Positions 1 through 7,543 of a stretch of 64,000 nucleotides of DNA are shown here, in pieces. This DNA is from Runella defluvii. GTDB taxonomy: Bacteria; Bacteroidota; Bacteroidia; Cytophagales; Spirosomataceae. The stretch spans positions 1 to 64,000 of the forward strand of contig NZ_JACIBY010000024.1 in NCBI RefSeq assembly GCF_014195535.1. The letters run 5' to 3'. The notes under the pieces were generated by a model, which saw nothing but the letters and a program-made list of their open reading frames with translations, was not told the DNA's origin and ran no database searches. Position 1 is the first letter of the stretch. Each line of letters starts with the position of its first letter. Made by a program: the position numbers and the translations under genes.

Positions 1-2
1 AT

Positions 3-59
3 TTAAGAGATGTCAACGCGGCTAAAAACATACTACAATTCTCCGTTAGGGGCATCTAA
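3..59 (+). CDS. tnpB: C-terminal tail of a TnpB-type IS200/IS605 nuclease (partial)
   Basis: Only the last 18 codons are in the window; the gene enters from the left edge. They read L-R-D-V-N-A-A-K-N-I-L and then end at TAA. The R-D-x-N-A-A-x-N-I pattern is the well-known end of the RuvC domain in TnpB proteins, where the Asp is a catalytic residue. TnpB is the RNA-guided nuclease of IS200/IS605 elements; its guide RNA normally overlaps the gene's 3' end and the element's right end. A hairpin typical of such a right end follows 15 bases later. Whether the rest of the gene is intact cannot be seen. Confidence 0.72.
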   Translation, partial: LRDVNAAKNILQFSVRGI

Positions 60-74
60 CGCTAATTAAAGGAA

Positions 75-97
75 TCCCCCAGCCTTTAGGCGGGGGA
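75..97 (+). mobile_element. Right-end hairpin of the IS200/IS605-type element
   Basis: A perfect outer stem of TCCCCC with GGGGGA, one bulged A, an inner stem GCC with GGC and a TTTA loop. IS200/IS605 elements have subterminal hairpins instead of inverted terminal repeats, and this one lies just behind the tnpB stop codon, so it probably marks the right end and the 3' end of the guide RNA. The same GCCTTTAGGC core recurs in the insertion at 33591-33829. Confidence 0.55.
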
Positions 98-504
98 GGA
101 TGTCAAAATAGAGAAATAAGAGTGACACCTGTGAGTGAGCCTCATTAAACCTTTCATAACCTTTGTCTTGCCTTCATTGGACAGGCCGAAGGTTATGGCT
201 TCAAATTTGTAAGTCTTCTGTCTTTGCGTACTCCGATGTGTTGCTAATCGGAACCAATCAGCTTCTTCATCCCACTTAACAGAGTGAAATATATCCCCTG
301 AGCTTATACCTCTCCACAAGTAAACATAATGGGTTATGTAAAGTTTTTTAAGTATCTGATAATGAGAGTTTTGTATTGACTTGTGTCTATTTTTGTTGTA
401 CCTTTATATTATCAAACAAGGAGGAGCAAACACCAAATTTGAGGGACTCATACCCGACAGTCGTTTTAGTTCGGGCAAATCTTTTCTTTTAAAACTCACT
501 TATT
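98..504. other. Gene-poor stretch between the IS end and the phage-like module
   Basis: About 400 bp with no convincing gene. A 77-codon reading frame on the minus strand (319 to 86) runs into the IS hairpin; no family is recognised and it may be a fragment cut off by the IS. At 379-389 lies the 11-mer acttgtgtcta, which is repeated in the same direction at 3461-3471 beside the IS3-like fragment, so the two may be ends of related elements bracketing the module. Confidence 0.4.
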
Positions 505-1164
505 ATGTTTTCCAAATCAAAAAATGTAGCCGAATTGGCTGCCCAGACTTCTCATGTCCAAATTTTAAACCCTGATTTCGGCGATGAAATTCTTTACATT
601 GAAGGACAACCCCGTGATTATCGCTTTGATGCCCGTAACGGTACGTTTAAATTAGGGGAAGAAGAGATTTTAACAGACCATAATGGCCAACCATTGAAAT
701 CGTTTACTTTTCAGCCATTGGCGTGGCGTATTTTTACGGATACCCTATTTGGCAGGGAAAGGGAAGAAACTTGGGCAGAAATTTTTTTCGTGGATAGTGA
801 AAATTGTCTGTCAGTGATTATGTTCAATAACAGTTCGGTAAAAGAGCTTCAAAAACTGATACAACCGCTTTTCTATAAGCGCAAAAAACTATCAGAAGTA
901 GTGTTGACCATGACGCCTGAATCGCATGAAAATACCAAAATCAAGCCCAAAGCCACCTATTTTATTGCTAAGTTTAAAATGGAAGATGCCATGCCTGAGC
1001 GCATTGAAGCTTTTGGGCAATATGCAGACTGTAATCGTATTTACCGATTAGATACCCTAACCAACGGTGCTATTTACCATTTTGTCGCAGATTGTTTCTA
1101 TAATGCTTTGGCCGAGCAAGAAAAAGAAGAACCTATTATCGAAGAGTTCAAACAAGCAGCATAG
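505..1164 (+). CDS. Conserved-looking protein of a phage/plasmid-type module, function unknown
   Basis: 219 aa, no signal peptide or membrane segment, so probably cytosolic. No family is recognised. The N-terminal half carries an F-x-F-Q-P-L-A-W-R-I-F stretch and the middle is rich in beta-type sequence; the C-terminus is acidic (E-E-P-I-I-E-E-F). It is followed by a DUF932 protein and a RecE-like nuclease, all on the same strand with gaps of about 75 bp. That context is typical of recombination or replication modules of phages and plasmids, so a role in DNA metabolism, perhaps as a single-strand annealing or accessory protein, is only an inference from neighbours. The ATG at 505 is the first in frame after a stop-rich region; no Shine-Dalgarno is visible, as is usual in Bacteroidota. 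Confidence 0.6.
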   Translation: MFSKSKNVAELAAQTSHVQILNPDFGDEILYIEGQPRDYRFDARNGTFKLGEEEILTDHNGQPLKSFTFQPLAWRIFTDTLFGREREETWAEIFFVDSENCLSVIMFNNSSVKELQKLIQPLFYKRKKLSEVVLTMTPESHENTKIKPKATYFIAKFKMEDAMPERIEAFGQYADCNRIYRLDTLTNGAIYHFVADCFYNALAEQEKEEPIIEEFKQAA

Positions 1165-1176
1165 ATAAATATAAGT

Positions 1177-1200
1177 GAGGGGGTAAAGTACAACCCTCTC
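1177..1200 (+). terminator. Hairpin with short T-run behind the first module gene
   Basis: GAGGGGGT pairs imperfectly with AACCCTCTC around a short AAAGTAC loop, followed by ATTTTC. It lies 13 bases behind the stop of the 505-1164 gene and looks like a weak intrinsic terminator, or an attenuator before the DUF932 gene. Confidence 0.45.
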
Positions 1201-1240
1201 ATTTTCAAACCTCCTATATCTTTTTAATTACCATAAGAAC

Positions 1241-2065
1241 ATGAAAATGCCCGTAATATTTCAGCCAAGTTGGGATGTTGTAGAAAAGCCTATATATTCT
1301 AACAATCAAGTAGTTAATGGCTACAAGGCCATTTTTAGAAGTGATAATAACCACTTACTTAACGTCTGTAAAGATTCATATACCCCTACTTCCAACGAAC
1401 GATTTATGGAGGTAGTCCAAAGAATGAATGACATAACGGGGTTTCCTATCAAGTGTTTTGATGAATTTGACGGGGGTAAGAAAGTATTGGCTTTTTTACA
1501 ATGCACCGAACCGATTCAAGTAGGAGGACATAGTTTTGAAGACTACTTAATGATTGGCAACAGCCATGATAGCAGTACTGGTTTTTTTATGGGAAATTCA
1601 AATATGATGATTCGTTGTAAAAATCGGTTTTCAAAGGTATTCCGTCAATTAAAAGTTCATCACACCAAGAACCACGACACTAAAATAAACCAGTTACTAC
1701 GCTATTTTGAAACATTTATGGAGGAGCGTACAAAACTGTTTCATCAATTTGAACGCTTGGGTAATGTCCAAATTGATGAAAGTATTAAGTCTGCTTTAAC
1801 CGAACGACTAACGCGTATGACGCAAGAGGAAAAATTGGGGAAGACAGAACTTTCAACCCGCAAAACCAATGTCATAAATGCCATGAACTACTCAATAGAA
1901 CGAGAGTGTGCAGATCTGGGAGACAATCTATTTGGGTTATTAAATGGAATAACCCACTACACTACGCACATTAAAAAGCCCAAAGAAGCAGTGTTTGGCA
2001 ATGCGGTAGGTAGTTTAGCCCGCATGAATGAAGACGCTTTTCGGTTTTGCCTTGAAATGGCCTAA
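1241..2065 (+). CDS. DUF932-family phage/plasmid-like protein
   Basis: 274 aa, cytosolic, without signal peptide. It resembles the DUF932 (phage/plasmid-like TIGR03299) family: an N-terminal part beginning V-x-x-P-I-Y-S-N-N and a central half with Y-L-M-I-G-N-S-H-D-S-S-T-G followed by R-C-K-N-R-F, which is the family's conserved core (D-S-S-S/T-G, then a Cys-N motif). These proteins occur in conjugative elements and prophages; their biochemical role is not established. Length is near that of typical family members (250-350 aa). It sits between an unknown module gene and a RecE-like nuclease, supporting a mobile-element DNA-processing role. The assignment to the family is from motif pattern, not a profile search. 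Confidence 0.72.
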   Translation: MKMPVIFQPSWDVVEKPIYSNNQVVNGYKAIFRSDNNHLLNVCKDSYTPTSNERFMEVVQRMNDITGFPIKCFDEFDGGKKVLAFLQCTEPIQVGGHSFEDYLMIGNSHDSSTGFFMGNSNMMIRCKNRFSKVFRQLKVHHTKNHDTKINQLLRYFETFMEERTKLFHQFERLGNVQIDESIKSALTERLTRMTQEEKLGKTELSTRKTNVINAMNYSIERECADLGDNLFGLLNGITHYTTHIKKPKEAVFGNAVGSLARMNEDAFRFCLEMA

Positions 2066-2138
2066 AAATGAAGCAAACTTTGGAGGCTAAGCAAAACACC
2101 CAATTTATACCTTTATAAACCACTAAATTTAATCAAAA

Positions 2139-2798
2139 ATGAACATTGTACCATTCCTAAGTGATACCCAGTACCGCCAACTTCCCCGCATAGCCAATTC
2201 GGACTTAAGTGAATTTCGTGACCACCTGTTTGGTTTAAAGAGTTTCAAACCTGAAAAAGCCTTTGCTTTTGGAAGCACATTGCATGAACTGATTTTAGAG
2301 CCTAAGAAACAGACGGTTATTCCCGAAGATATGGATGCGGATTTACTAAATATTTTAAAAGAAAAAGTGCTGAAAAATCGTTTTTGCAGTTGGCTTAGGC
2401 AGTTTGCAAGAAAAGAAAGTGTCTGCCTATTTACCAATCCAGCGACAGGCTTACCTTGCAAATCAAAGCTAGATTTGGTGTATAAGAAAAGTTTGGTAGT
2501 TGATTTAAAAACAACCAGCCAGCGGACATACGCCGCTTTTGTAAAAAGTTGCCATACATACGATTACGACCGCCAAGCTGCGTATTATCTGGATGGAGTA
2601 GGAGGGAAGCGATTTGTTTTTGTCGGTATTCAGAAAATACATCCGTACGATTTGTTTATCTATGAACCGAGTCGGGAGTTTATAGCAGAAGGGAGAAATA
2701 AATATGAATGTCTTTTGGAAGCATGGCAAGAAGTTGGTTTTACACCCAGTAGTTGGCAAAGGACAGAATCAAAACAACCATTTTTACAAGCTGCTTAA
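2139..2798 (+). CDS. PD-(D/E)XK nuclease, RecE/exonuclease VIII-like
   Basis: 219 aa, cytosolic. Motifs of the RecE-like PD-(D/E)XK fold appear in order: F-A-F-G-S-T-L-H-E-L near residue 45 (the helix carrying a metal-binding His), G-L-P-C-K-S-K-L-D-L-V near 105-117 (catalytic Asp), V-V-D-L-K-T-T near 122 (D-x-K signature) and Y-D-R-Q-A-A-Y-Y-L near 145 (family motif with Gln and Tyr). Such enzymes chew 5' strands of double-stranded DNA to give 3' tails for annealing or recombination in phages. It is shorter than E. coli RecE but close to the usual size of the isolated nuclease domain, and all key residues seem present. It is the last gene of the three-gene module and is followed by a strong hairpin. 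Confidence 0.75.
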   Translation: MNIVPFLSDTQYRQLPRIANSDLSEFRDHLFGLKSFKPEKAFAFGSTLHELILEPKKQTVIPEDMDADLLNILKEKVLKNRFCSWLRQFARKESVCLFTNPATGLPCKSKLDLVYKKSLVVDLKTTSQRTYAAFVKSCHTYDYDRQAAYYLDGVGGKRFVFVGIQKIHPYDLFIYEPSREFIAEGRNKYECLLEAWQEVGFTPSSWQRTESKQPFLQAA

Positions 2799-2803
2799 AG
2801 AAA

Positions 2804-2826
2804 GGGTAGGAGGGAACTTCCTACCC
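2804..2826 (+). terminator. Hairpin at the end of the nuclease gene
   Basis: A perfect 7-bp stem, GGGTAGG with CCTACCC, around a 9-base loop, starts 6 bases behind the nuclease stop codon. There is no T-run behind it, so it may stabilise the 3' end or act as a weak terminator. Confidence 0.45.
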
Positions 2827-2926
2827 AAGTGAAAAAGAACAGAGGGGAGGAATAAAGGGTATGAAAAGTGTGCTGACCGCTTCGACACAAGGCCTCTTGA
2901 CTTCAAGAATTCAGCAGGACAATACC

Positions 2927-3433
2927 TCAGTGAATTCTGTCGAGTTGTTCTATAATTTTCATAATAAACTCATTATCAATAACTTTTCCATCTTTGGCAA
3001 CAGCATAAAGTTTACGTCCTCTCAAGCCAATGCTGGAGCAATAGTAAAAACAGCTCCGAGCCACAGAACACCAAGCCAAAACCTTGCACATGGGAAAGGG
3101 AAAATCAATGAATTCTTGAGCTATTATTAACCGCTCTTGTTTTGATAGACAGGTTTTTAGGAGAGCATCCTTGACTCGTATTTCAAGCTCTTTCTCGGCG
3201 ACCAATTCTTTCAAAAGTTGGTTCTCGCGTAAAAGATGATGGTATTCCGCTTGACTGATACCACTTTGTACCTCTGTTTTAGGTTCACCTCTCATAGAGT
3301 GCCAGTGCCACCTATAAATCATTGAAGATGCGACGTTAAAGAGGCGTACCGTCGCTGTGATACCGTGCTGTTGATAGTGTTGTAGGATGTTTTCTATCTC
3401 AGTTTCACTCCAACTTTTACGATGTTTGCTCAT
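2927..3433 (-). CDS. Truncated IS3-family transposase (OrfA plus start of OrfB)
   Basis: 168 aa. Residues 1-55 form a helix-turn-helix (W-S-E-T-E-I-E-N-I-L-Q-H-Y then a recognition helix around A-S-S-M-I-Y-R-W), residues 65-105 a leucine-zipper-like coiled coil (E-N-Q-L-L-K-E-L-V-A-E-K-E), as in IS3-family OrfA. Residues 110-145 (C-K-V-L-A-W-C-S-V-A-R-S-C-F-Y-Y) match the second helix-turn-helix at the start of OrfB. The frame then stops at D-R-I-H before any DDE catalytic core, and no continuation of OrfB was found in other frames beyond 2927. So this is a deletion remnant and cannot transpose on its own. The 3461-3471 acttgtgtcta repeat just upstream may be near its left end. Confidence 0.7.
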   Translation of the reverse strand: MSKHRKSWSETEIENILQHYQQHGITATVRLFNVASSMIYRWHWHSMRGEPKTEVQSGISQAEYHHLLRENQLLKELVAEKELEIRVKDALLKTCLSKQERLIIAQEFIDFPFPMCKVLAWCSVARSCFYYCSSIGLRGRKLYAVAKDGKVIDNEFIMKIIEQLDRIH

Positions 3434-3967
3434 ATTGACTACAAGTTAGGTTTTCCCTTAACTTGTGTCTAGTTTTTTATCGGGACGACAAGAAGCGCAC
3501 TTTCATCAACGGTACCTATACCAAGCTATTCACTACCTATCAGTTATAAATTAGCCCCTCATAAGTTCGTTGTCATCGTGAACCAATCCAAACTCAGTGC
3601 ACAACAGAATAAGCTCGGAATAGACAATAAAGAAGCGGACAGTTACTATTGCTTTATAATGTTAATGGCCTCTTTGAACCAGAGGACATTGTCTATGTAA
3701 CAGGTCAATTGCTAATAATTGGTTGCTCGTAGCATATGGGATATAGTTCAATGTGTTGGTTAACAGTTACAAGGTATTTCTTGGAAGGAAATGTGTGTTA
3801 TGTTAAAGTATTTCTCAAGCTAGATTTTTATCAATGGTTGCAGTAATTTATGTAAAAACTACCAATGGTTTGAAATTTGAACCAGAAATAGCAACTAACA
3901 GGCACTTTGAGACAGAGAGATATTTTTTTTGTTAAATTTTTTTGAGTAAACTATTCTTTGTGCAAAA
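3434..3967. other. Decayed DNA between IS3 fragment and MORN lipoprotein gene
   Basis: About 530 bp without an intact gene. Two pieces read like broken coding sequence on the plus strand: a short open stretch ending at the stop near 3547 (D-K-K-R-T-F-I-N-G-T-Y), and a stretch around 3580-3730 that needs a frameshift near 3660 to join N-K-L-G-I-D-N-K-E-A-D with N-V-N-G-L-F-E-P-E-D-I. They are probably remnants of one or two deleted genes; no family is recognised. Confidence 0.4.
3928..3960 (+). promoter_or_regulatory. Possible Bacteroidota-type promoter
   Basis: A TTTG at 3928-3931 and TATTCTTTG at 3952-3960, 20 bases apart, resemble the TTTG / TAnnTTTG promoter of Bacteroidota, with one extra base in the second element. 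The start codon of the MORN lipoprotein follows after only 7 bases, which would make the transcript almost leaderless; this lowers the confidence. Confidence 0.28.
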
Positions 3968-6070
3968 ATGCGACCTTTCATTTACTATTGCCTATTTGTT
4001 ATAGGGCTTTATGGTTGTAGTATTCAAAAACCCATTTACCAGTCTTCATCGCTGGTTAAAAACAATACCACGAGTTTGTCCAATCCGCAGTTATCCAAAA
4101 TGCCCACTTTTTTTAAGCCCCTGGTAATAGGAGGCTTGTGGTTTACAGGGGCAACACTGCTGGGTACTCAAATGGAAATGGAAGAGAACACCTCAACAGG
4201 AACCATAAAACGCCCTGTAACCGAGGGGGAAGCTATGGGGTTTGGAGCAATCTTTGGGGCCTTAGCTACCGCTTATTCAATCAATGATGTAGTTAAAGAA
4301 CGGCGACAAGGAGGGAAAATTATTGAACTTGATAGTGATTCAAAAAAACAAAAGTGGTTCTCAAAGTACAATCGGCAAAACAGTAACAATTATGTCAATT
4401 ATTATTTCATAGGTAATGATATTTACCTAACTACCCCGAAAACCCTGACTGAGTACCGTTTCCAAGATGTACAAGACGTACGACTGTACCAAATGCTCTA
4501 TCCTAACCAACCCGCTGAGGGAGCTATTGAGCGCACACTGACAAACGCCTCTGTTCCCGAAGAGGTATTGGTCGAAATACTCAGCCAACTCAAACCGAAT
4601 CCAACCCAAGAAAAAGACTTAAAAAGGCGCTATACGCTCGCGGCAGCCGACTTAAATACCTTTTTAGTTCGACAAGACACTTACAATATTCTCAAAACCT
4701 CCGAAATACCAGGACAAGCGGCCAAGCGTGTTAAGGCATTTGAGCAACTCGAACTTTACCGCAAACGAATTGGCTCGTCCACGAGTTTTGACGATCAAAT
4801 CATTGACAATATTTACAAAAATTGCTCCATACAGCAATTAGACAAACTCATTGATTGGTATCCAGATTACTCCCGTTACCGTGATTTGGTAAAACAATAC
4901 ATCACCTCAATTTACAATATATCGGATTTAAAGGCAACCCTAAGTCGTTTCGGACCAACTTTCAAAAATGAAGTAGAAAGTAGAGCCGTGCAACAGGTTC
5001 TATCTACCCCCACTTCCATTTCTCTATTTGCCTATCACTTCCCCAGCTCAAAATACCTACTCGCCAAGAACAATACACTTTTCGTGGGCAAAACCCCTAA
5101 CGCTGGCGGCATCGCAAGTGGGGAAGGTATTATGTATGATAAATCAGACGGCTCGTACTGGCAGGGCACTTTTGTAGGTGGGGTATTGAATGGACCTAAC
5201 TGTAAAGTACAAGCATCAAAGTACAGTTATGAAGGCGGCTATTTGATGGGCAAAAAGAGTGGTAAGGGTGCGCTTAATTATTACAATAAATACACCTATT
5301 CAGGAGATTTTTACAATGACGAAATGCACGGTTCTGGCTCATTTTCGGGCGGTTTATCCGAAATCAGCTTAGTATCAATGTCAGGTAACTACACAGGGAA
5401 AATGGCCAATGGATACGCCCATGGATACGGAAAGTTGAGCTTTGAAAATGGCGAAGCTTGGTACGAAGGTGGGTTTGTAGATGGCAGATTTGAAGGAAAT
5501 GGCACAATACGTTATCCCAATGGGGTACGATTTACTGGCCCTTGGAAAAACCACTCACCTAACGGAAAATTTCACGTTTACAAGTACACTTTGATGGGGT
5601 TAATTCGGGAAGATTATTACCAAGAGATGTATAGCTTTGATGACATGGGCAAGGGGGAAGGTGCGCTCATTGATAAATGGAATAATGCCCGTGCAGACGA
5701 TAGACGCCGTGACCGAGAAAAAGAGCAGGAAGAAGAGGCGAAAGAAAAAGCTCGTGAGAAAGCAGAAGAAGCGAAGGAAAAGGCTGAAAGTGAAGAAAAA
5801 AAAGTAAAAGAATGTATGTCAGAGGTAAACAGCGCCCTTAAAGAACTCAGGAGTGTAGATGAAGGTTGGTTTACAAACCTTGATTGTCCTTGCATGTACT
5901 ATGAAGACCCTTCTTTTTTTGGTTACAGACTATCATTGAAAGTCAATGATAAAAATGAATGGATTTACATACTGCATGGATTTTGGAGCGACAAGGAATC
6001 TGAAAAATTTTACTCCAAAGATGGTGCTTTACGTGGAGTTTGTGAACATTGGTACAAGTCAAAAAAATAA
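3968..6070 (+). CDS. MORN-repeat lipoprotein
   Basis: 700 aa. The N-terminus is a lipoprotein signal with lipobox L-Y-G-C (Cys 17), so the protein is anchored in a membrane, probably the outer one. Residues about 45-90 hold a glycine/alanine-rich hydrophobic part with two possible membrane-associated segments. Residues about 380-530 are MORN repeats, with G-x-Y/F-x-x-G-x-x-x-G-x-G units such as Y-E-G-G-Y-L-M-G-K-K-S-G-K-G and Y-S-G-D-F-Y-N-D-E-M-H-G. Residues about 575-620 form a highly charged coiled coil (R-D-R-E-K-E-Q-E-E-E-A-K). The last 80 residues are a small domain with C-P-C-M-Y-Y. MORN repeats usually act as scaffolds or membrane-linked interaction modules. It heads a long same-strand series of exported proteins. 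Its precise function is unknown. Confidence 0.75.
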   Translation: MRPFIYYCLFVIGLYGCSIQKPIYQSSSLVKNNTTSLSNPQLSKMPTFFKPLVIGGLWFTGATLLGTQMEMEENTSTGTIKRPVTEGEAMGFGAIFGALATAYSINDVVKERRQGGKIIELDSDSKKQKWFSKYNRQNSNNYVNYYFIGNDIYLTTPKTLTEYRFQDVQDVRLYQMLYPNQPAEGAIERTLTNASVPEEVLVEILSQLKPNPTQEKDLKRRYTLAAADLNTFLVRQDTYNILKTSEIPGQAAKRVKAFEQLELYRKRIGSSTSFDDQIIDNIYKNCSIQQLDKLIDWYPDYSRYRDLVKQYITSIYNISDLKATLSRFGPTFKNEVESRAVQQVLSTPTSISLFAYHFPSSKYLLAKNNTLFVGKTPNAGGIASGEGIMYDKSDGSYWQGTFVGGVLNGPNCKVQASKYSYEGGYLMGKKSGKGALNYYNKYTYSGDFYNDEMHGSGSFSGGLSEISLVSMSGNYTGKMANGYAHGYGKLSFENGEAWYEGGFVDGRFEGNGTIRYPNGVRFTGPWKNHSPNGKFHVYKYTLMGLIREDYYQEMYSFDDMGKGEGALIDKWNNARADDRRRDREKEQEEEAKEKAREKAEEAKEKAESEEKKVKECMSEVNSALKELRSVDEGWFTNLDCPCMYYEDPSFFGYRLSLKVNDKNEWIYILHGFWSDKESEKFYSKDGALRGVCEHWYKSKK

Positions 6071-6087
6071 TTTAATCCCCATAATCA

Positions 6088-6900
6088 ATGAAAAAAACTA
6101 TTGCTTTTTACTCTTTTATATTTGGGCTGGCAATTTTGCAGCTTCACGCCCAAACCATCAAAACCGATGTCATCTACCGCACCGATAACTCTACCATCAG
6201 CGGTACAATACTCGAAATAACCGACGACATGGTACGCTATCGTAAACCTAACGATGCCACCATCTATCGGCTCTCCACCAAAGACATCCAAAAGATTGTA
6301 TATGCCAATGGGGAGGTAGAAAACTATAATCTTCAAGCTTCAACAATTCAAGGCAAGCAGAAGAAGGACATAAGTCAAAAGGCCGACATTAAAAACAGTC
6401 AAACCAATACCTCGGCTCTAAAATGGATGATTTCGGGAGCAATGGATTTAAGTCATTTTGTAGTCGATAAAGCAAGTACGACACAGATGACTCTCAATCC
6501 TAAGGTAGGTTACTTTTTTAAGCCAAACATCTTAGTAGGAGCTTCTATCTCGGTAAAGACCGATAAAGATGCCGATTCATCATCGCCTTGGGGGGGCAGT
6601 GGAGTATGGTCTGAAAGTACACGCATAGTAGGTGCATTTGGGCGCTATATGCAGCCGCTCAACGAAAAAACTTACGTATGGGGTGAACTTGGCTTTGGAT
6701 TTGGCTCCTACAAAGTCACCGAAGATGATGAAAGCTATAGTTTTTCAGCTTCTCAATTTCATATTGGCCCTGGTGTTAGTTTTTTCTTAAACAAACATGT
6801 AGCTATCGAGGCTATGTTGCGCTATTCTCATACGGGTATTGGCGGTCAACTTAAAACCAATGAAGTAGGTCTTTTTAGTGGAATCCAAATCTTTTTTTAA
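6088..6900 (+). CDS. Outer-membrane beta-barrel protein with N-terminal D-x-I-Y-R domain
   Basis: 270 aa with a signal peptide ending L-H-A-Q. Residues about 24-77 form a small beta-domain, starting D-V-I-Y-R-T-D-N-S-T-I and ending I-V-Y-A-N-G-E-V-E-N-Y-N, which recurs in the barrel gene at 14019 and more distantly at 15182. After a polar linker, residues 108-270 are alternating amphipathic strands ending in the aromatic I-Q-I-F-F, the usual last strand of a barrel inserted by BAM. It belongs to the loose OmpW/PorT-like outer-membrane beta-barrel superfamily. The start codon is 18 bases behind the lipoprotein stop, so co-transcription is likely. Ligand and role are unknown. Confidence 0.7.
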   Translation: MKKTIAFYSFIFGLAILQLHAQTIKTDVIYRTDNSTISGTILEITDDMVRYRKPNDATIYRLSTKDIQKIVYANGEVENYNLQASTIQGKQKKDISQKADIKNSQTNTSALKWMISGAMDLSHFVVDKASTTQMTLNPKVGYFFKPNILVGASISVKTDKDADSSSPWGGSGVWSESTRIVGAFGRYMQPLNEKTYVWGELGFGFGSYKVTEDDESYSFSASQFHIGPGVSFFLNKHVAIEAMLRYSHTGIGGQLKTNEVGLFSGIQIFF

Positions 6901-6904
6901 TCTC

Positions 6905-7459
6905 ATGAAAATATCTCTAACGCTATTTATCCTTGTAGTGGGTATATCTATACAAAAAGTTCAAGCGCAATTTAATAAAGGCGCACGCCTTTTGGGAGGC
7001 ACTGCAAGCTTGTCAATGAAATCTGTTTCTGAATCACAAAGTAGCACAGTGTCGGCCTTTATTGTGCGTTTGGCACCCCGCTTCGGCGTAGCACTATCCA
7101 ATCAAATGATTGTGGGTGGCATCTTATCGCTTGATTATGAAGGCTCTAATGTCGGAGGTACTACTACGATTAAGGCGGGGCCTATGGCACGTTATTATTT
7201 TCCTATCCAGCAAAAACTGTATGGCTTTGGAGAGCTTGCCGCACAGGTAGGCACTACCAAAATAAGTAAGGTTGATTCTTCGCCTTTTCTCACCGATTTC
7301 TCTATTGGACCGGGCGCGAGTTACTTCGTCAATCGTTCGTTTGCTGTAGAAGCACTTCTAAAATACGCCAACGTAGGTTCCAGAATCAATGGAAAAGGCG
7401 GCTCTCAAGGCGGTGTTTATTTTAGCATTGGGGTTCAGGCTTTTTTGAGAAAGGACTAA
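6905..7459 (+). CDS. Small outer-membrane beta-barrel protein
   Basis: 184 aa from the ATG at 6905, chosen because it gives a classic signal peptide (M-K-I-S-L-T-L-F-I-L ... V-Q-A-Q) and lies 5 bases behind the preceding stop; a start at 6878 would add nine residues and overlap that gene. The mature part consists of beta-strands with conserved glycines (G-P-M-A-R-Y-Y-F-P, S-I-G-P-G-A-S-Y-F-V-N-R) and ends in V-Q-A-F-L-R. The G-P-G-x-S-Y-F sequence is shared with the barrel encoded just upstream (G-P-G-V-S-F-F-L-N), so the two are probably paralogues arising by tandem duplication. Function unknown. Confidence 0.68.
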   Translation: MKISLTLFILVVGISIQKVQAQFNKGARLLGGTASLSMKSVSESQSSTVSAFIVRLAPRFGVALSNQMIVGGILSLDYEGSNVGGTTTIKAGPMARYYFPIQQKLYGFGELAAQVGTTKISKVDSSPFLTDFSIGPGASYFVNRSFAVEALLKYANVGSRINGKGGSQGGVYFSIGVQAFLRKD

Positions 7460-7543
7460 CTACAAAATTTAATCTTAAAGATAAATCAGGTGAAACAGCC
7501 ACCACTGAGGGGGTATTCAATATCAATTTTTAGACTTTTTATC

